From Paramacrobiotus metropolitanus (taxonomy: Eukaryota; Tardigrada; Eutardigrada; Parachela; Macrobiotidae): DNA of 64,000 bases. Under the pieces are notes generated by a model. The model searched no databases. It worked only from the letters and a program-made list of their open reading frames with translations, and was not told the origin of the DNA. Positions within the stretch are counted from its first letter, which is position 1; the number at the start of each line of letters is the position of its first letter. The position numbers were made by a program, and so were the translations under genes. The stretch spans positions 310,001 through 374,000 of the forward strand of contig NW_026570227.1 in NCBI RefSeq assembly GCF_019649055.1, in the 5' to 3' direction. Shown one piece after another: positions 39,588 through 52,312 of the stretch.

Positions 39588-40329
39588 TATCAAGTCTGAC
39601 TACGCAAAAATCTCTAAAAACTGCGCGTTGATGAGTCTGAAACTGGTTAGCCCCACATTTCCGCGCAAAGGTTGTGTAAACATTATTACGTTAGTATCAG
39701 TTTAAAAAACTTTGACCATTTGTAGTTAACTACCGTAAACTTGGCTGTCTTGCATCGCATGTTCCTAAATCCCGAAAATTAAATTGCATTGTTAAAAGGC
39801 TCCTTTTTATCCATCTTTTTAACAGCTTTCCTTTTCGCAGTTCGCTTTTACGGGACTCTTGTTTCTTTGTTATTGAACAGTGTTACCCGTATCTACGCAG
39901 CTACGTCAATGACCTTTTACGATACACTCCAACAACGAATGTTAAGTCGTTTTAATATCGTAAAGCGTATTCTGCACCTGTCAGAATGATTCCATCATTT
40001 CTGCCAAAAGCACACTACCACAAAATGGGACCGTCTAGCCACATGCCAATGCATACAGTTCACAGCGTTTCCAAGGACATTCCTCTCCGTTATCACACTT
40101 TCCAACATACCACCCAAGACTATCGATACACTTCCCATGAAATATGAAAGTTAGTTATGCAACAGCATGAACAACAGGTGCACGCGCCTGTCATGCGCAT
40201 CCACGCATCCACACGCGACTGGCAGCGCGTTGTTAGTATTAGCGGTTCCCCTTGGGACGCGTTATGAGCGTTTAGCGGCTAGCATATCCCCGTCCTTAAG
40301 ACTTTTGGTCCTCCAAAAGGAAGGGACGG
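39588..40329. other. Host flank between Polinton and retroelement remnant
   Basis: Only short frames without recognisable features. Confidence 0.5.
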
Positions 40330-43204
40330 TCAGGCTTCAGGCAGAAATCCCACGACGCGCAGTGACGGGTCCGTTTCCTTCTTCCAGGTCACACTGTCCT
40401 TGTTGACGACCACGCTCGAGGCTTCCTCCAGGTTCACAGGGGCGCTTCCGGATCCATGCATCCGAGCACCGCCGCCATCCTCCATGTCCGTCGTCGCTTC
40501 TCCCGTCGCTCGCGATCCTCGCTCGGATTTCCGTTTCCGGTTTCCAGCCCTCTGCGTCGGGCATCTCCATAGGCACGCGAACAGTTTGCGGCCATACTTC
40601 AAAAACAACACAAGCATACAGGCGCAAATCAGTATACCTGCAATACTTCCACCAATGCTCTCCCACAATTTCATTCGATAGAATAGTTCCGGCACTTGTG
40701 CGGACTTCGACACACTTTGCACAATTTGTCCAATATCAGCAACACCATGCTGATCCATTGTGCCGGCAAGTTGACCAAGCAAGCTGAATTGGGATGAGTG
40801 GTCTTTCTCCACTACCGCTTGCAGTGCCGATCCAGACAAGTCTGTGGACTCTTTGAAATGTGCCGTCAGGAGCAGGTGATTGACACTACTGACCGGTTTC
40901 ACCAACACCCATAGTCCGTTTCTTGCTTCGTACGGTTTGCCGTTGAAGTTTACAAACCGCAGATTTCCAGTAACACTCGGTGTAACTGGCAAGAGTGTAA
41001 CCGTCGGTAGCAATAGTGAAGTTTCCGCTCCTAGGCTGTGGTCTACACTTTGAGCCGTTGTGCACTTCGAAATCCAATGCCGCTGCACGACACTGGCGTA
41101 TTATACCAAACGCTCCCATACTCTCCAGTGACTGGCATTTCCGAAGTTGCATTTCGCGCGCCGCTAGGACACCGGACAACCGCGACAGCGCGTAAACATT
41201 ACTCAGGCGCGCACGGGCCATTTGGCAGTCGAGTGTATTCACCGCGTCGCCCACAGCATTCAGGTATTCAGTTTGCATGTCTTGTTCGAACTGCAGATGC
41301 GGCTGCAGGATTTGGTCCAGGTCAAGTGCAGTAAAGTTGTCACCACCAACATCCCGTCTGCCGCGGCGCAGTGGTCTCCTTCTCTTGAACTTGCTGGGCG
41401 CCGGTTTCCTGACTCTATTCAGCTAATCCCGTGCTTGACTGATATTCAGCGGTTTCCTGTCTTCAGTGTACAGTGTAACAAACAAGTCCGGCTGTTGCGT
41501 TATAGTAATCAACTGATAACGTACTGTACCACACACCGCTGTGACGTTTCCAAGGATGAAATCCAGTTGATGAACTGAGTCTCGTAATCGCAGTCCGTCC
41601 GCTTCGGCGTAGAGGCTTCCCTGCCACTGTGCCATTTTTTTCACTTCACATGGCTTCCTTACTGCTTCCACTTCTCTCCATACGAATGTACGCTGCCCTT
41701 GTACTGAGTATCCATAGGAACGTTTATGGCTGATTTCTCCAGTCACGCTTACCACCGGGCAACTGTCACAGTTCTGTTCTAAGGTAACTTCTTCCATTTC
41801 ACAGTTTCTGGTTGTGAAATCTTTTATACTGTTCCAGCTCCCTTGACCAGTTGGTGTGGCGGGTCCTGCTTTAACTGCTTTAACCTGCGTCCTGCTTTAA
41901 CCATAGGTGAGTTACCGCATTTCATTGTCTGCACCATCGTCCAACAGTCTTGTGCGCTGGTGGGCACATGCGCGACGTCAAGTGTGGTATCCGTCTGCCA
42001 CAAAAACTCTCCGCGATATGTAGCTGGTTGTCCCACTGCCGGAATACATAACCTTTAAAGGTTTTCCCATCCGGCTTCCGAGTCCACAAGTCGAAGTTCA
42101 CAGGCACAGACTTCAGGCTTGTATTCTGTGCTTTGCAGTTGAACAGTTGCTGGAAACTAACTACTCCCACATACTGCGGCTGGTTGCAGTTACAGACGTC
42201 CACTTTCACTCCGTAACTTCCGCTGACGATGCTGAGCACCAGCATCGACATAAACAACAGTCGGGACATCGTCGCTTGCGGCTCAATGCGCGAGTTAAAT
42301 ACCGTTGACGTGTTATGGTTACCGGCCGGCTGCTGCTGATGCCCGTTCATGTCATACGCCAAGGACGTACCGTACTCTTCGATGTAGCGCTTCGTGGTGC
42401 GTTCTCCTTTGTTTGCACGGCCCGAGCGGCGCGTTTCAACCACCGGCTCTGGTCCAACATTGTTGTACGGTTGTCCGTACAAGTCCACTCCGCCTGCCGG
42501 TTCCCCTTGGACTTCCCCTGTGGCTTCAGCTGGGTGAGTTTCCTCATTGTGTGCTTCGTCCATCTCGTCACCGGCGTCACTGCCGAATTCCTCATCGTTT
42601 GAGAAGTACCGCGTTTCATCCGTGTAGTCATCTTCCAGCTCCTGGTGGTCGATGGTCTCGTTACCAACACGATCACCATGCACGACCACAATGTCCTCTT
42701 CATCTTTGACCACCGTATCATTCAGCTCCTCGTCGTCGGAAACTGATTGACCACTTACTTCTTGGCCGCCACCGTCGCCATGGTCCATTTCCGCATTACT
42801 CCCGGCCGGCTCTTCCCAGCCTCCATGCGTGCTGCCAGCATTACCTTGCCCATCGACGTCTTCTGCATCAGATGACTCATTCCCGTCGCCGATGTAGAAG
42901 GTGGCTTTCTTCGTCGGAATGTGTTCGTCCGGGTCATCGTACATGGCGTTTCTGTCCTTGAACATTTTCAACTTTGACACATGTACTACAAACGTCTTCC
43001 GCCGCTTCCGGCCTTGAGTGTGCACTCATAGTTCACTGGTCCTGTGCGCCGCAGAACCAGGTACGGTCCGGTCCATCTGCTCAGCAGTTTCTTCGCCTTA
43101 CCGACTTCTCCCGCGGGGGCAGTACACCCAGACAATGTCACCGGGGAAGTACTCCACTTCCGGGTGATCGTCTCGCGCCCATGTCTGGTTGTGACTGGCT
43201 TCAA
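40330..43204 (-). pseudogene. Remnant of an env-bearing LTR retroelement (integrase tail plus env), frame-broken
   Basis: On the minus strand, 43204-42986 holds an integrase C-terminal segment (RWTGPYLVLRRTGPVNYEC). Another frame (43025-41922) continues with VVHVSKLKMF, a long acidic stretch, then a signal-like MSRLLFMSMLVLSIVSG and a cysteine-containing ectodomain start. Further env-like pieces lie in different frames at 42036-41824, 41797-41423, 41278-40886 and 41088-40330. The last carries a single membrane helix (GGSIAGILICACMLVLFL) and a basic cytoplasmic tail. The several frame changes and the absence of gag, reverse transcriptase and visible LTRs show a 5'-truncated, inactive Ty3/gypsy-type copy. 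I cannot assign the glycoprotein class with confidence. Confidence 0.65.
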
Positions 43205-43914
43205 TCCGGAAATAGGATGACACGTAGTTTCCTGTTATACAATGCGAGCAAGAAAGGAAGCTACGGGTTTAGGGTATGCGTTTTAGCGAAGACAGCGAAA
43301 ACCGGTTTGTACAGCTAGTACGCGCACAGACAGCCACACTCATACGTGTGTAAGTGAATGCGAGCGGATTTACCCACCACTCACACACACATGTGCCGAT
43401 CGATCGATACAGCAAGGCAGCACTCCGCTTGCGCTTTCTGGCAGCACTGAAATCCTCTGTCTTCGGTCTATTTATAGTCACAACAGAGAGGCTGCATTGA
43501 TCAACCAGCCTCAGCGGGCAAAAAAGGCTGTTCTCTGGCTTTTTAACATAGACCGTAGCCTCCTCATTTAGTCAGACTGTAAATGCTGTTTTGTTATAGT
43601 ACCAAGTTTCTACTTGTATTACGGTTAGAAAGCAAGTACGTGGGAACTGGGATATGCGGGATTGTTTTAGAAACACAAAAAACGGTAAAAAGCATGCAAA
43701 AACATAAGTCTGATAGAGTGGATTTTTGAGGACACAAAGATACTTCCTTTATAACTTACCGTTTGATGGCGAAATCGTTTCCAAGCGAATTCTAGCTGAT
43801 TCTGATTTTTTTTAAGTTACCACGTTTTATCGCTAGCCAGAACACGTAGTGCCAACCGCCACTGCCGTTGGCAGTTGCCAGTGGCAGGTGCCACTGTCAC
43901 CTTTTATCCCCTGC
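43205..43914. other. No supported gene
   Basis: Flank of the retroelement remnant; no integrase core or reverse transcriptase continues here. Confidence 0.5.
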
Positions 43915-45479
43915 CGACAGGCAGACTCAATGCAGCATGCAATCTGAAACTACACTCAAGCATCCTACTCGAGGCGGATTAGCCTTGTATCGTACTGTAC
44001 TTTCTTATTACGGTCGGTTTATTGATTTACATATTCATTTATTGTTTGTTAATACAGTAGTTTTAATCATTATGTACATTGAAACGTCGTGATTGTGTGA
44101 ATGAAACCAAAGGCTGAAATCTAACTACTTAACCTACTGGGTCTACCGGCGGTTTCCCTGATCGCTACACTGACCAACCAAATATTTATTCGAAAATTTG
44201 TGGAAACAACAACACGAAGTTCGACATGCTGCTGAGCAACTGTCTGCTCAATACCGACATTTCCCCTGAGGATATTTTGCTGATAAAAAAAGTACTTCCC
44301 AAAACCCACTAAAAAACCCAACGAATACATAACAACTAAACGCACTAATTCAATTCAGTGATTTATGAGAAACCAAGAAGGTGAATAACAAGCGTAACAT
44401 GTCGCCATCAGCGCAGCGTTTTTCGGTTGACGGTGAACGTGACACAGGCCGACACCGGAGCTGCGCGGGCTCCGCGTCCTTCCAGCGGGCGGACACTAGT
44501 CCATCGATTCACCGCCGGATCGTACACCTCCATCCCGGTCAGCGGCACCCCGTCGCGGCTGCATCCACCGCAGACGTACAGCTTGTCATTCAGCGCAAAC
44601 ATGCAGTGTCCGTAGCGCGGCACCGCCAGGTTTGCCATGAATCGCCACTGGGCGCCGGGCACGCCCAACTGCAGCCGCTCGCAGCTGCTGAGGACGGTCG
44701 ACCCTTTGGCCCACACCGCCCGTCACGTACAGGTAGTCGTTGAGGACTTTGGCGGCGAAACTGCAGCGCGCATTGGTCATCGCCGGCAGCTCACTCCACT
44801 GGTCCGTCGCCGCGTTGTACATGTCGCCGGTGGCCAGTATGGCGCGGTTGCGACCTTTGGTAGGGTATCCGCCGCAGATGAGAGAGTAGTGGTGCCACAC
44901 GTCGAAGGCCGCTTCCTTCCTGCGAAGAAACACGCGATAGTTTTGATTTCGCTAAATGACATTGAACATTGGGCACTGCGCCCTGTACAAGCTTGTCGAC
45001 AAATTAAGCATTCGTAAATACAGAGACCATTGTAAATTTACGGGGTGCGCTTAAATCCATACTACGGCGCGCCACTCCACACTGTTTAAATACGTAAGTA
45101 ACATGCATTTGGCTAGCTGGTGGCTTAGTGCAAGACTGCAAGCCAGATATTTTAATGAAAACAATTGTAATTGCCCTGTGGGAGGTGGCTAGAAAACGAT
45201 CGGTGCAATAAGGGGCAATCGGACTGTGGAGTGCATGCATGATAACTTCCCTTACGAATTCCAGAGCAAAAACATCAATAAATTTCCATAAAAAACAAAA
45301 CTGATAATACGAACCGCACCATATGTAATGCAGGAGAACCGGTCTTCCATGTACATAGATTGTAATAAATTTCGAATTTCAACCAGAGCGATCTGTTTTG
45401 ATAAATACAGGGTTTCTTTTAACTACACTAAATGCTCTGTTTTGACTGACTTGTGCTAATAAAACATAGGTACTACAGG
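43915..45479. repeat. Inverted copy of the 49-51 kb and 54.4-56.7 kb segments
   Basis: Reading this segment in reverse complement gives, with small differences, 49020-51175 and again about 54415-56695. The match covers the last kelch exon and both flanks. The plus-oriented copies carry an extra stretch of roughly 350 bp (about 50395-50745) that is absent here. Confidence 0.7.
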
Positions 45480-48400
45480 GCAGCGACGCTTAACTACGTA
45501 TTACACTAAATACAGTGATACACATTATCTACTAGTTCTTAACAATTGTCGAATTAAAATGGACGAAACCTTGCAATGCAGCACCAAAATTCAGCCTGTT
45601 ATCCGTTCTTATAAACATTTTCTGTTAGAGAAAAATTTCTACGAACAACAGCGCCATTTAGAGTCAGTTTACTGGATTCTTCTTCAAATTTCAAAATATT
45701 TTTAGCCAGAGGGCTTTCAGCTTCTTGTATCACCCACCGGACGCATGGAGGGCTGCAGATACTGTGGTCGTAGACCAGCGTGTCAGGATCGAGCGTGTAA
45801 GAGGTGGCATTCTTCGTGGTCCCGGTGCTCCAGCCATAGACTAGACCGTTGAGGCTGATCAGCGGCGAGGCGGCACCCGCCAGCGGCTCCTCGCATATAT
45901 ACTCCAACTTCACCTCCTCCTTCTCCTCTTCACCCTCATCACCGTCCGGATCATCTTCATGCAGTGTCAAAGCATACGTTCGCATCTGCGTGACGTGCTC
46001 GCTCGAAACCACACCCGATTGTCCACAACCGGACCCATTTCCTTGACGGTGTTCCACGTCAGCAGCTCCTCCGTCAGGGGGACAGGGTACAGTTTGTTCT
46101 GGCACGCATCGTACAGCCGCAGACTGGTTTGGTGCCGGTCGGAGTAGAACAGACAGGCTACCTCGGTGTAATGACGCTCCCGGGGCGCTGCGGTCAGCCG
46201 GACTCCCGTGGGCGGGAAGAGACGTGTCTGCAAGTCCAGGAGGACGTCACGCAGTGAGCCGGTCGCGTTGAGGATGGCCGTTGGCAGCATGTCGGCAATT
46301 AGATCCCAGCGCAGATCCGGCAGGAGGGCTTGGAAGTTCTCCGCTGTCCAGCGTGCCGGATAGTCCACATGGCACCACTTCATCACTATCTGCATAAAGC
46401 AAACATACTAAAAGCGGATGAATGTTTTCTAAGCGATTCTCGATGTTGTCCTTGTGACTATCCATTCTGACGGCACACATTTATCGATTATCAAAAACTT
46501 CTTATTATCTGCTTCAAAACCTGATTTTAGTTTGGAGCTTCTTTCGTTTGTACGGGACATTCGTAATGATATTCAACCTGTGATGTGGTCGCACAGTGAT
46601 CTGGTAATTCTCGATTCTGGTAACCGTAATCATAGCTGATTCGCGACCTTGCATCCTTTCCCATCAGAACGGGCGATTGCTCCCTCGAAAAGCTCGATGA
46701 GCCACTCGAGTAGACTTGCTTTAAGAGTATCGTTTGAGTACGGACACTGGCACAGCTGATATATACTGATATTTGCAATCACGATGGAAATAAGATTTCT
46801 TAGGTTTTCTCGAAAGGCCAACTTACTGTAGGTACACGAAGTAGACGAAACCCTAACAAAAATCAATTAAACTGGAAAGCTACGTGCCTTCTGTACCTTA
46901 TAGAGCTGCATTTCGTTGGACAGCGGGAGGTAGTCCTTTCGAATGCCGACGAGCAGCTGACGGAGCGATAGCGACACGTAGTTGAGGGTCGGATCCATCG
47001 GCGGCTGGTTCAGGTTGGCACTGGTGGGCTGTGCTGCGCCGGCAGTGCCCGAAAGCGTCGGTTTCGCGGGCGTTAATGTGGACACTTGGCAAGCCTGGGA
47101 CCTGGTGGGTGTCGGCGCTTCTACGGTGCGAAGAAACACGTAGAGAACAGAACCAAATAAATCCCGTAAAATCAAGCCGGAAAAGTAGACAAGTTCTGCA
47201 GTTCACAGCATCTCTGTTCACACGCGAACTAGTTTTTTATTGCGTCGCATTTTTCAGTGCGCCGCAAATTTATCTCGAAAGTTTCAAAAAAAATTACAAG
47301 ACATTTCTTTTTTGATTTTGCCGTCACAATAAAAGGCTCTCCCTACGCTACTTCTGTTGGTTAAATCTGAGAATAGATTACCAAAAACCATTTTAAACAG
47401 CAAATGCGTCACTTGGGAACAGGTTGATGCAAAACCAAGGCATCTCTCTACCCAAGCGATGGTAACTGCTTCCAAGTTTCCAACGCCGTAGTCTTGGATT
47501 TCTTTCTTTAAAATTGTCAGCTAGGAAATCGTTCATGCGCGGCATGCGCTACGCGTCTTAAAGCTATTGCTATCTCCAGGCAGTGAAAATAGTGACAGTA
47601 ATGATTACAGTAGTGGTTCTAGCCGTGGTTCTTGGTTGTTTCTTCGATGTATGATTTGGGTATCTACCAGCGCAAGATTGTTGTTCTGTTAATTGGCTAT
47701 TGCCCGAATAAAAATGAAATTGTGGCAAATCGGGTTGGGCTACTGCCAATTTTGATTATTCGTATTTAAATAATAATTTGAGTAATCAGGATGAGTTGCC
47801 TACGGCCGCCTAACGGCCCCGCCTAAGGCTACCGATCACTTCGGCCGTTTTCATTTCGGCCGCAGTTCATTTCGGCCGACGCTTATTTTGGTCCAATTTG
47901 GGCAAGAAAACGTTACTTGTGATGTAGATACGTTTTGATGGTGCAAAGAAACCTAAGAAAATAATTAATAATGGTTTCGAATACTAAGTTATTGGTTTCG
48001 AATAGAAATAACCAATAACCAAAGAGTAATTTAAGTATAACTTAGAAATAATTTGACAATACCTTAAGAATACCTTAAACATAAATCAAGAATAAACTTA
48101 TCAAACCTGCGAAACCTAAGAACAACCCAAGATAACCTTAGAAAACCTAAGAAAACTATCCTAAGCATAAGATAACCTAAGAACGCCAAACAACCGAAGA
48201 TAACCGAAAAAAACTAACAAAACATAAGAAGTCTAAAAATAACCTAAGAAACCTAAGAAAACCCAAGCAACCTAAGAAACCTAGAAACCTAAGAAACACA
48301 ACAAAAACTACGAAAACTTGGAAAACTGAAGATGGCTAAGCCGAAATGAGCGGCGGCCGAAATGAGTGCTGGCCGAACTGAGCCTCGGCCGAAATGAACG

Positions 48401-48896
48401 TCGGCCGAAGTGATCGGACGCGGTTGCGTAATACTCCGTAGTCTCTACTAGCGCAGTGCTTACTTGTGACAACGTTGTGCACTGTGGTTGGCAGGGGGAT
48501 CTCGAGAAACGCCGCGGCCGCCTGTAGTTGGCTTGCCCGGTTGCTACTGCCGTTGCTTTGGACGCTAACATCCAGCTCCAGATGGGGATTAAGGGTGGCC
48601 AGCAGGACGAGATGCGCTGCCCAGGGATCGATGTGCCGCGGCAGGAGAACGCGGCACTCGTGGTCCTGACGGTGACATGGCAGCCCCAAGGCCTCCACCT
48701 TCGACCAGGGACCGTACACCACAAACTCCCCCGTCACCACGGCCACAAACTTCGGGGGCGCACGCTGCACCGGCTCCCCGCGGCCCCCAGTTACGCTGGC
48801 CTCAACCCCCGGATCGGGCTTGATGCGAACGCTCTTGGTTACGTTGCCAGTGACGTCGGCTTTTCGCTTCCCAACACTATCCACACTCAGGTCCAT
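44408..48896 (-). pseudogene. BACK-kelch family gene, two frame breaks
   Basis: Exons on the minus strand: 48896-48464 (MDLSVDSVGKRKADVTGNV, AHLVLLATLNPHLELDVS), 47120-46897 (SLSLRQLLVGIRKDYLPLSN), 46389-45738 (KWCHVDYPARWTAENF ... YICEEP) and 44919-44408 (kelch repeats, GGYPTKG, YVCGGCSRDG). Borders are GT..AG and match the intact relatives at 56901 and 61443. Exon 3 is one base out of step near 46010 and exon 4 one base out near 44700, so the reading frame fails twice; decay and base errors are both possible. The BACK segment and kelch blades point to a KLHL-type Cullin-3 adaptor ancestry, though no clear BTB domain is seen. A foldback element lies in intron 1. Confidence 0.6.
47832..48417. 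mobile_element. Foldback-like element with tandem CATTTCGGCCG arms
   Basis: The left end is CCGATCACTTCGGCCG followed by repeats of TTCATTTCGGCCG. The right end is the inverse (CGGCCGAAATGA units, then CGGCCGAAGTGATCGG). The centre is a degenerate (CCTAAGAAA)n stretch. Arms made of subrepeats are typical of foldback elements. The start of the large direct repeat (48189) falls inside its centre, and the right half recurs at 53586-53813. No target duplication is clear. Confidence 0.5.
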
Positions 48897-49879
48897 CGCA
48901 GTGCTTCAGCGGTTCCAGCTAGCGTAGCGCCCGCTGTATTAGGATAATAGCGTTAGCTAGTACGTCTTCTGCGTCTCTTTAAACAGCAATTTCCTACTTT
49001 CTGGCACACTAAATCGACCCTGTAGTACCTATGTTTTATTAGCACAAGCCAGTCAAAACCGAGCATTTAGTGTAGTTAAAAGAAACCCTGTATTTATCAA
49101 AACAGATCGCTCTGGTTGAAATTCGAAATTTATTACGATCTATGTACGTGGAAGACCGGTTCTCCGGCATTGCATATGGTGCGGTTCGTATTATCAGTTT
49201 TGTTTTTATGCAAATTTATTAATGTTTATGCTCTGGAATTCGTAAGGGAAGTTATTATTAGGAAACATATTCAGTTTTAGTTTCGTTTTGTTGTGAATTT
49301 TCATCAGCAGAACGAATCTAATGAATAAGTGCTTTGTTATGAATGCTGGATTGTCTTGGTACTTAGTTTGCACTAGTACCGTGAAAAGTACTGATGGTAT
49401 GTACACAGACAGTTTGAATACCGGCCAACCAGTACAAGAAAACGAAGTGCTTAAAACGACAAAACTCGCGAAACGCAACGACGAATTCTGCATCGTGTAC
49501 AAGCTTGTCGACAAATTGAGCATGTAAGGGAACAGGTAGAGCGATATTGGCGCGAACGTGGCACTTGAAAGATGGCCACTACATTTCGTTTATCTCAGTA
49601 CCTGCATCATGCATGCGCTCCACAGTCCGATTGCCCTTATTGCACCGATAGTTTTCTAGCCACCTCCACAGGGCAATTACAATTGTTTTCATTAAAATAC
49701 TGGCTTGCAGTCTTGCACTATTTAAACCAGTGTGGATGCCAGTATGGATTTTGCGTAAAACAATGGTCTCGTAGTATGGATTTCGCAAGCACCGCAGTAC
49801 AATGGTTCTCTGTATTTAGCGAATTTGTCGACAACTGTCGCAGTTGTTCAATGTCTTAGCGTGGCATCAAAACTATCGC

Positions 49880-50320
49880 ATCTTCGCAGGAAGGAAGCTA
49901 CCTTCGACGCGCCACTGGCCACCGGCGATATGTACGCGGCGACGGACCAGTGGATGAGCTGGCCATGGACATGCGCGCTGCAGTCGCCGAAAGTCCTCAA
50001 CGAGTACCACGTGACTACCTGTACGTGTGGTCAACCGCCCTCAGCAGCTGCGAGCGGTTGCAGTTGGGCGTGCCCGGCGCCCAGTGGCGATCATAGCGAA
50101 CCTAGCGAGGCCACGCTACAGACACTGTTTGTTCGTCTTGCGCGACAAGCTGTACGTCTGCGGTGGATGCAGCCGCGACGGAGTGCCGCTGACCGGGATC
50201 GAGGTGTACGATCCGGCATTGAATCGATGGAGCAGTGTCCGTCCGCTGGAGGACGCGGTGCCCGCCGCTCCGGTGTCGGCCTGTGCCACCTTCACCGTCA
50301 GCAATAAAACGCTGCGCTGA
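49880..50320 (+). pseudogene. Orphan kelch exon in copy A, eroded
   Basis: Matches the last exon of the kelch family (KLYVCGGCSRDGVPLTGIEV) but has lost many small blocks at its 5' half compared with the copy at 55330, so it is not open throughout. No other exon of the same gene lies upstream on this strand. Confidence 0.65.
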
Positions 50321-51381
50321 TGGCGACGTTTTACGCTTGTTATTCACCTTACTGGTTTCTCACAAATCAGTGAATTGAATTACTGCATTTTCTCAGTTGT
50401 TATGTTTTTGTGGGAGTTTAGGCTTTAATTCGTAAAAATGCTGCCGTTTGCGTTCACTCTTCAAGCTTTAAATAGCGCGTGCTGTGTCAGCACATAGCGC
50501 GCAAAAGCGCTTTAGGCTAAGTGAGCGGAAAGCGCTCGTAAACATCCGTGTCAGCACACGGCTTTGCACATGAAAGGCTTGAGGCTAAACATTCTCGCAC
50601 TGCGAGACTCGCAGTGTTGGCACTGCGGTGTAAGGCGCAATACAACATTGCAATAGAACGTGCAACTAAATACGTGCGTAATATTATTGCCTGGATATCT
50701 TGGCTATCCTGGTTATCCTATCCTGGGTATCCTGGCGTATGCGTACTTCACATTTTCGTAGGGTTTTTAGTGTGTTTTGGGAAGTGGTTTTTTTATCACC
50801 AAAATAACCTCAGGGAAATGTCGGTATTGAGCAGAAAATAACTTTGAGTTGTTGTTTCCACAAATTGTCGAATAAACATTTGGTTGGTCAGCAGTGTAGC
50901 GATCAGGGAAACCACCGGTAGATCCGGTAGGTTAAGTAGTTAAAATTTCAGCCTTTGGTTTCATTCACAAAATCCCGACGTTTCAACTTTCAGTGTAAAT
51001 AACGAATAAAAATATTAACAAACGATAAATAAATGATCAAATCAGTAAAACCGACCGTAATAAGAAAGTATGTAGTTAGTACAGTACGATACAAGGCTCA
51101 TCCGCCTCGAGTAGCATGCTTGAGTGTAGTTTCAGATTTCTTGCGTGCTGCATTGCGTCTGCCTGTCCGTGCAACTGGTGATGGCTCGCACCAGTTGTCG
51201 CGAACTTTCAGTTTTTATCTAGTTGGGAGTTACTTGTCTTTGCCAGTTTTGGAATAGTTCGGGTACAACACCATTTGCTACTATTTAGTTCTGCGCTGCT
51301 GTCTGCGCAGAATTATAACTGATCCTGCTTGCGTTGTAGTTTTCTTGCTGTTTTCCGCACTCTGTTGTCGTTTCCAGCGTC

Positions 51382-52312
51382 ATGAAGCAGAAACGTGCTA
51401 GACTGTCTGGCACCCTGTCATCAGCCTCTTCCCGAAATGCATCAATCTCCCGTGCCGTTGCGTTAGCAGCACCTGCAGCGCCTCCAGACTCTGGTGTTGA
51501 TCCACGCGCACCTTCTCCAGAAATCGTAATGACTGGCGAGCCGGAAACCGCCGAGATCGCCCAGCCCGTGCCGTCTATATCGTCACGCATACGCTTGCTC
51601 GAGGACTCATCACACCCAGCGGACCGCAGAGCTGTCAACCGCCCAACGCATCCAAGTCCAGGTGCCTATAAGAAGCTCCCTGGGTCCCCGCCAGCCAAGA
51701 ACCCAGTACCACGTTCCAGTCGATCTAGACTGCTAAAGCGTCAGCGGACCCCGTCCACATTCGCATCGCCTTCGTCGTCAGAAGATCGCCATGCGTGTCA
51801 TGCAAAGAAAACACGTTCGAAGCAGAAGCCGCGCTCGTCGGCTAAGGCACGATTTGAGAAACGGATAAATGACCGAGGAGGTTTTCCATCGATGCCCATA
51901 TTGCAACCGCGAGCTGGGCCGGCGCGATGCGTGTCGCAACCACGTGCTGGGAACGGATGGCTTCAGGAGACAGTCAGCGTGTTTCGATTGGCGAACGCAA
52001 GAGCGGGAACGCTATCTCCTGGGTGAGATGCCGCTGCGTCGGATGCGATGGGTGCGCTACGCAGATTACCGTAAGCAAATGGGGAACCTGGGGACACTGA
52101 GTGGTCTTCGACGGACCGCCGGCACGGTGTCCACCTCCACCCAGATGACTATGCGGCAGCCGAAGAGGCGCGATCGCGACACAGGCAGACGCGGTCCGAC
52201 GCTACGTTGGTGGGGTCTGCATTGGTAGTCCCGCTCTCTCCGAAGGGTCCCGCTCTGCCGCCTAGTGATCCGGACTTTTTGGGAGTTGATGGAGGATCCA
52301 GTAAGAATTGAG
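51382..52312 (+). pseudogene. Copy A of the zinc-finger first exon, frame-broken
   Basis: Same sequence as the first exon of the 56901 gene (MKQKRARLSGTLSSASSRNA) but with one-base contractions in runs near 51880 and 52080, which throw the CPYCNREL finger out of frame. The following exons are absent: the copy ends at the junction with an inverted segment. Confidence 0.65.

Larger units (their letters stand above)
48189..52312. repeat. Large direct repeat, copy A (about 4.1 kb)
   Basis: Almost identical to 53586-57834. Differences are single-base runs and several small deletions, most of them within the kelch exon near 49880-50040. The left border lies in the foldback element; at the right border the sequence switches to the inverted segment 52313-53585. 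Confidence 0.85.

Noticed and set aside
42305-42709. Plus-strand frames opposite the env remnant
   Set aside because: Low-complexity shadows of the acidic region read on the minus strand.
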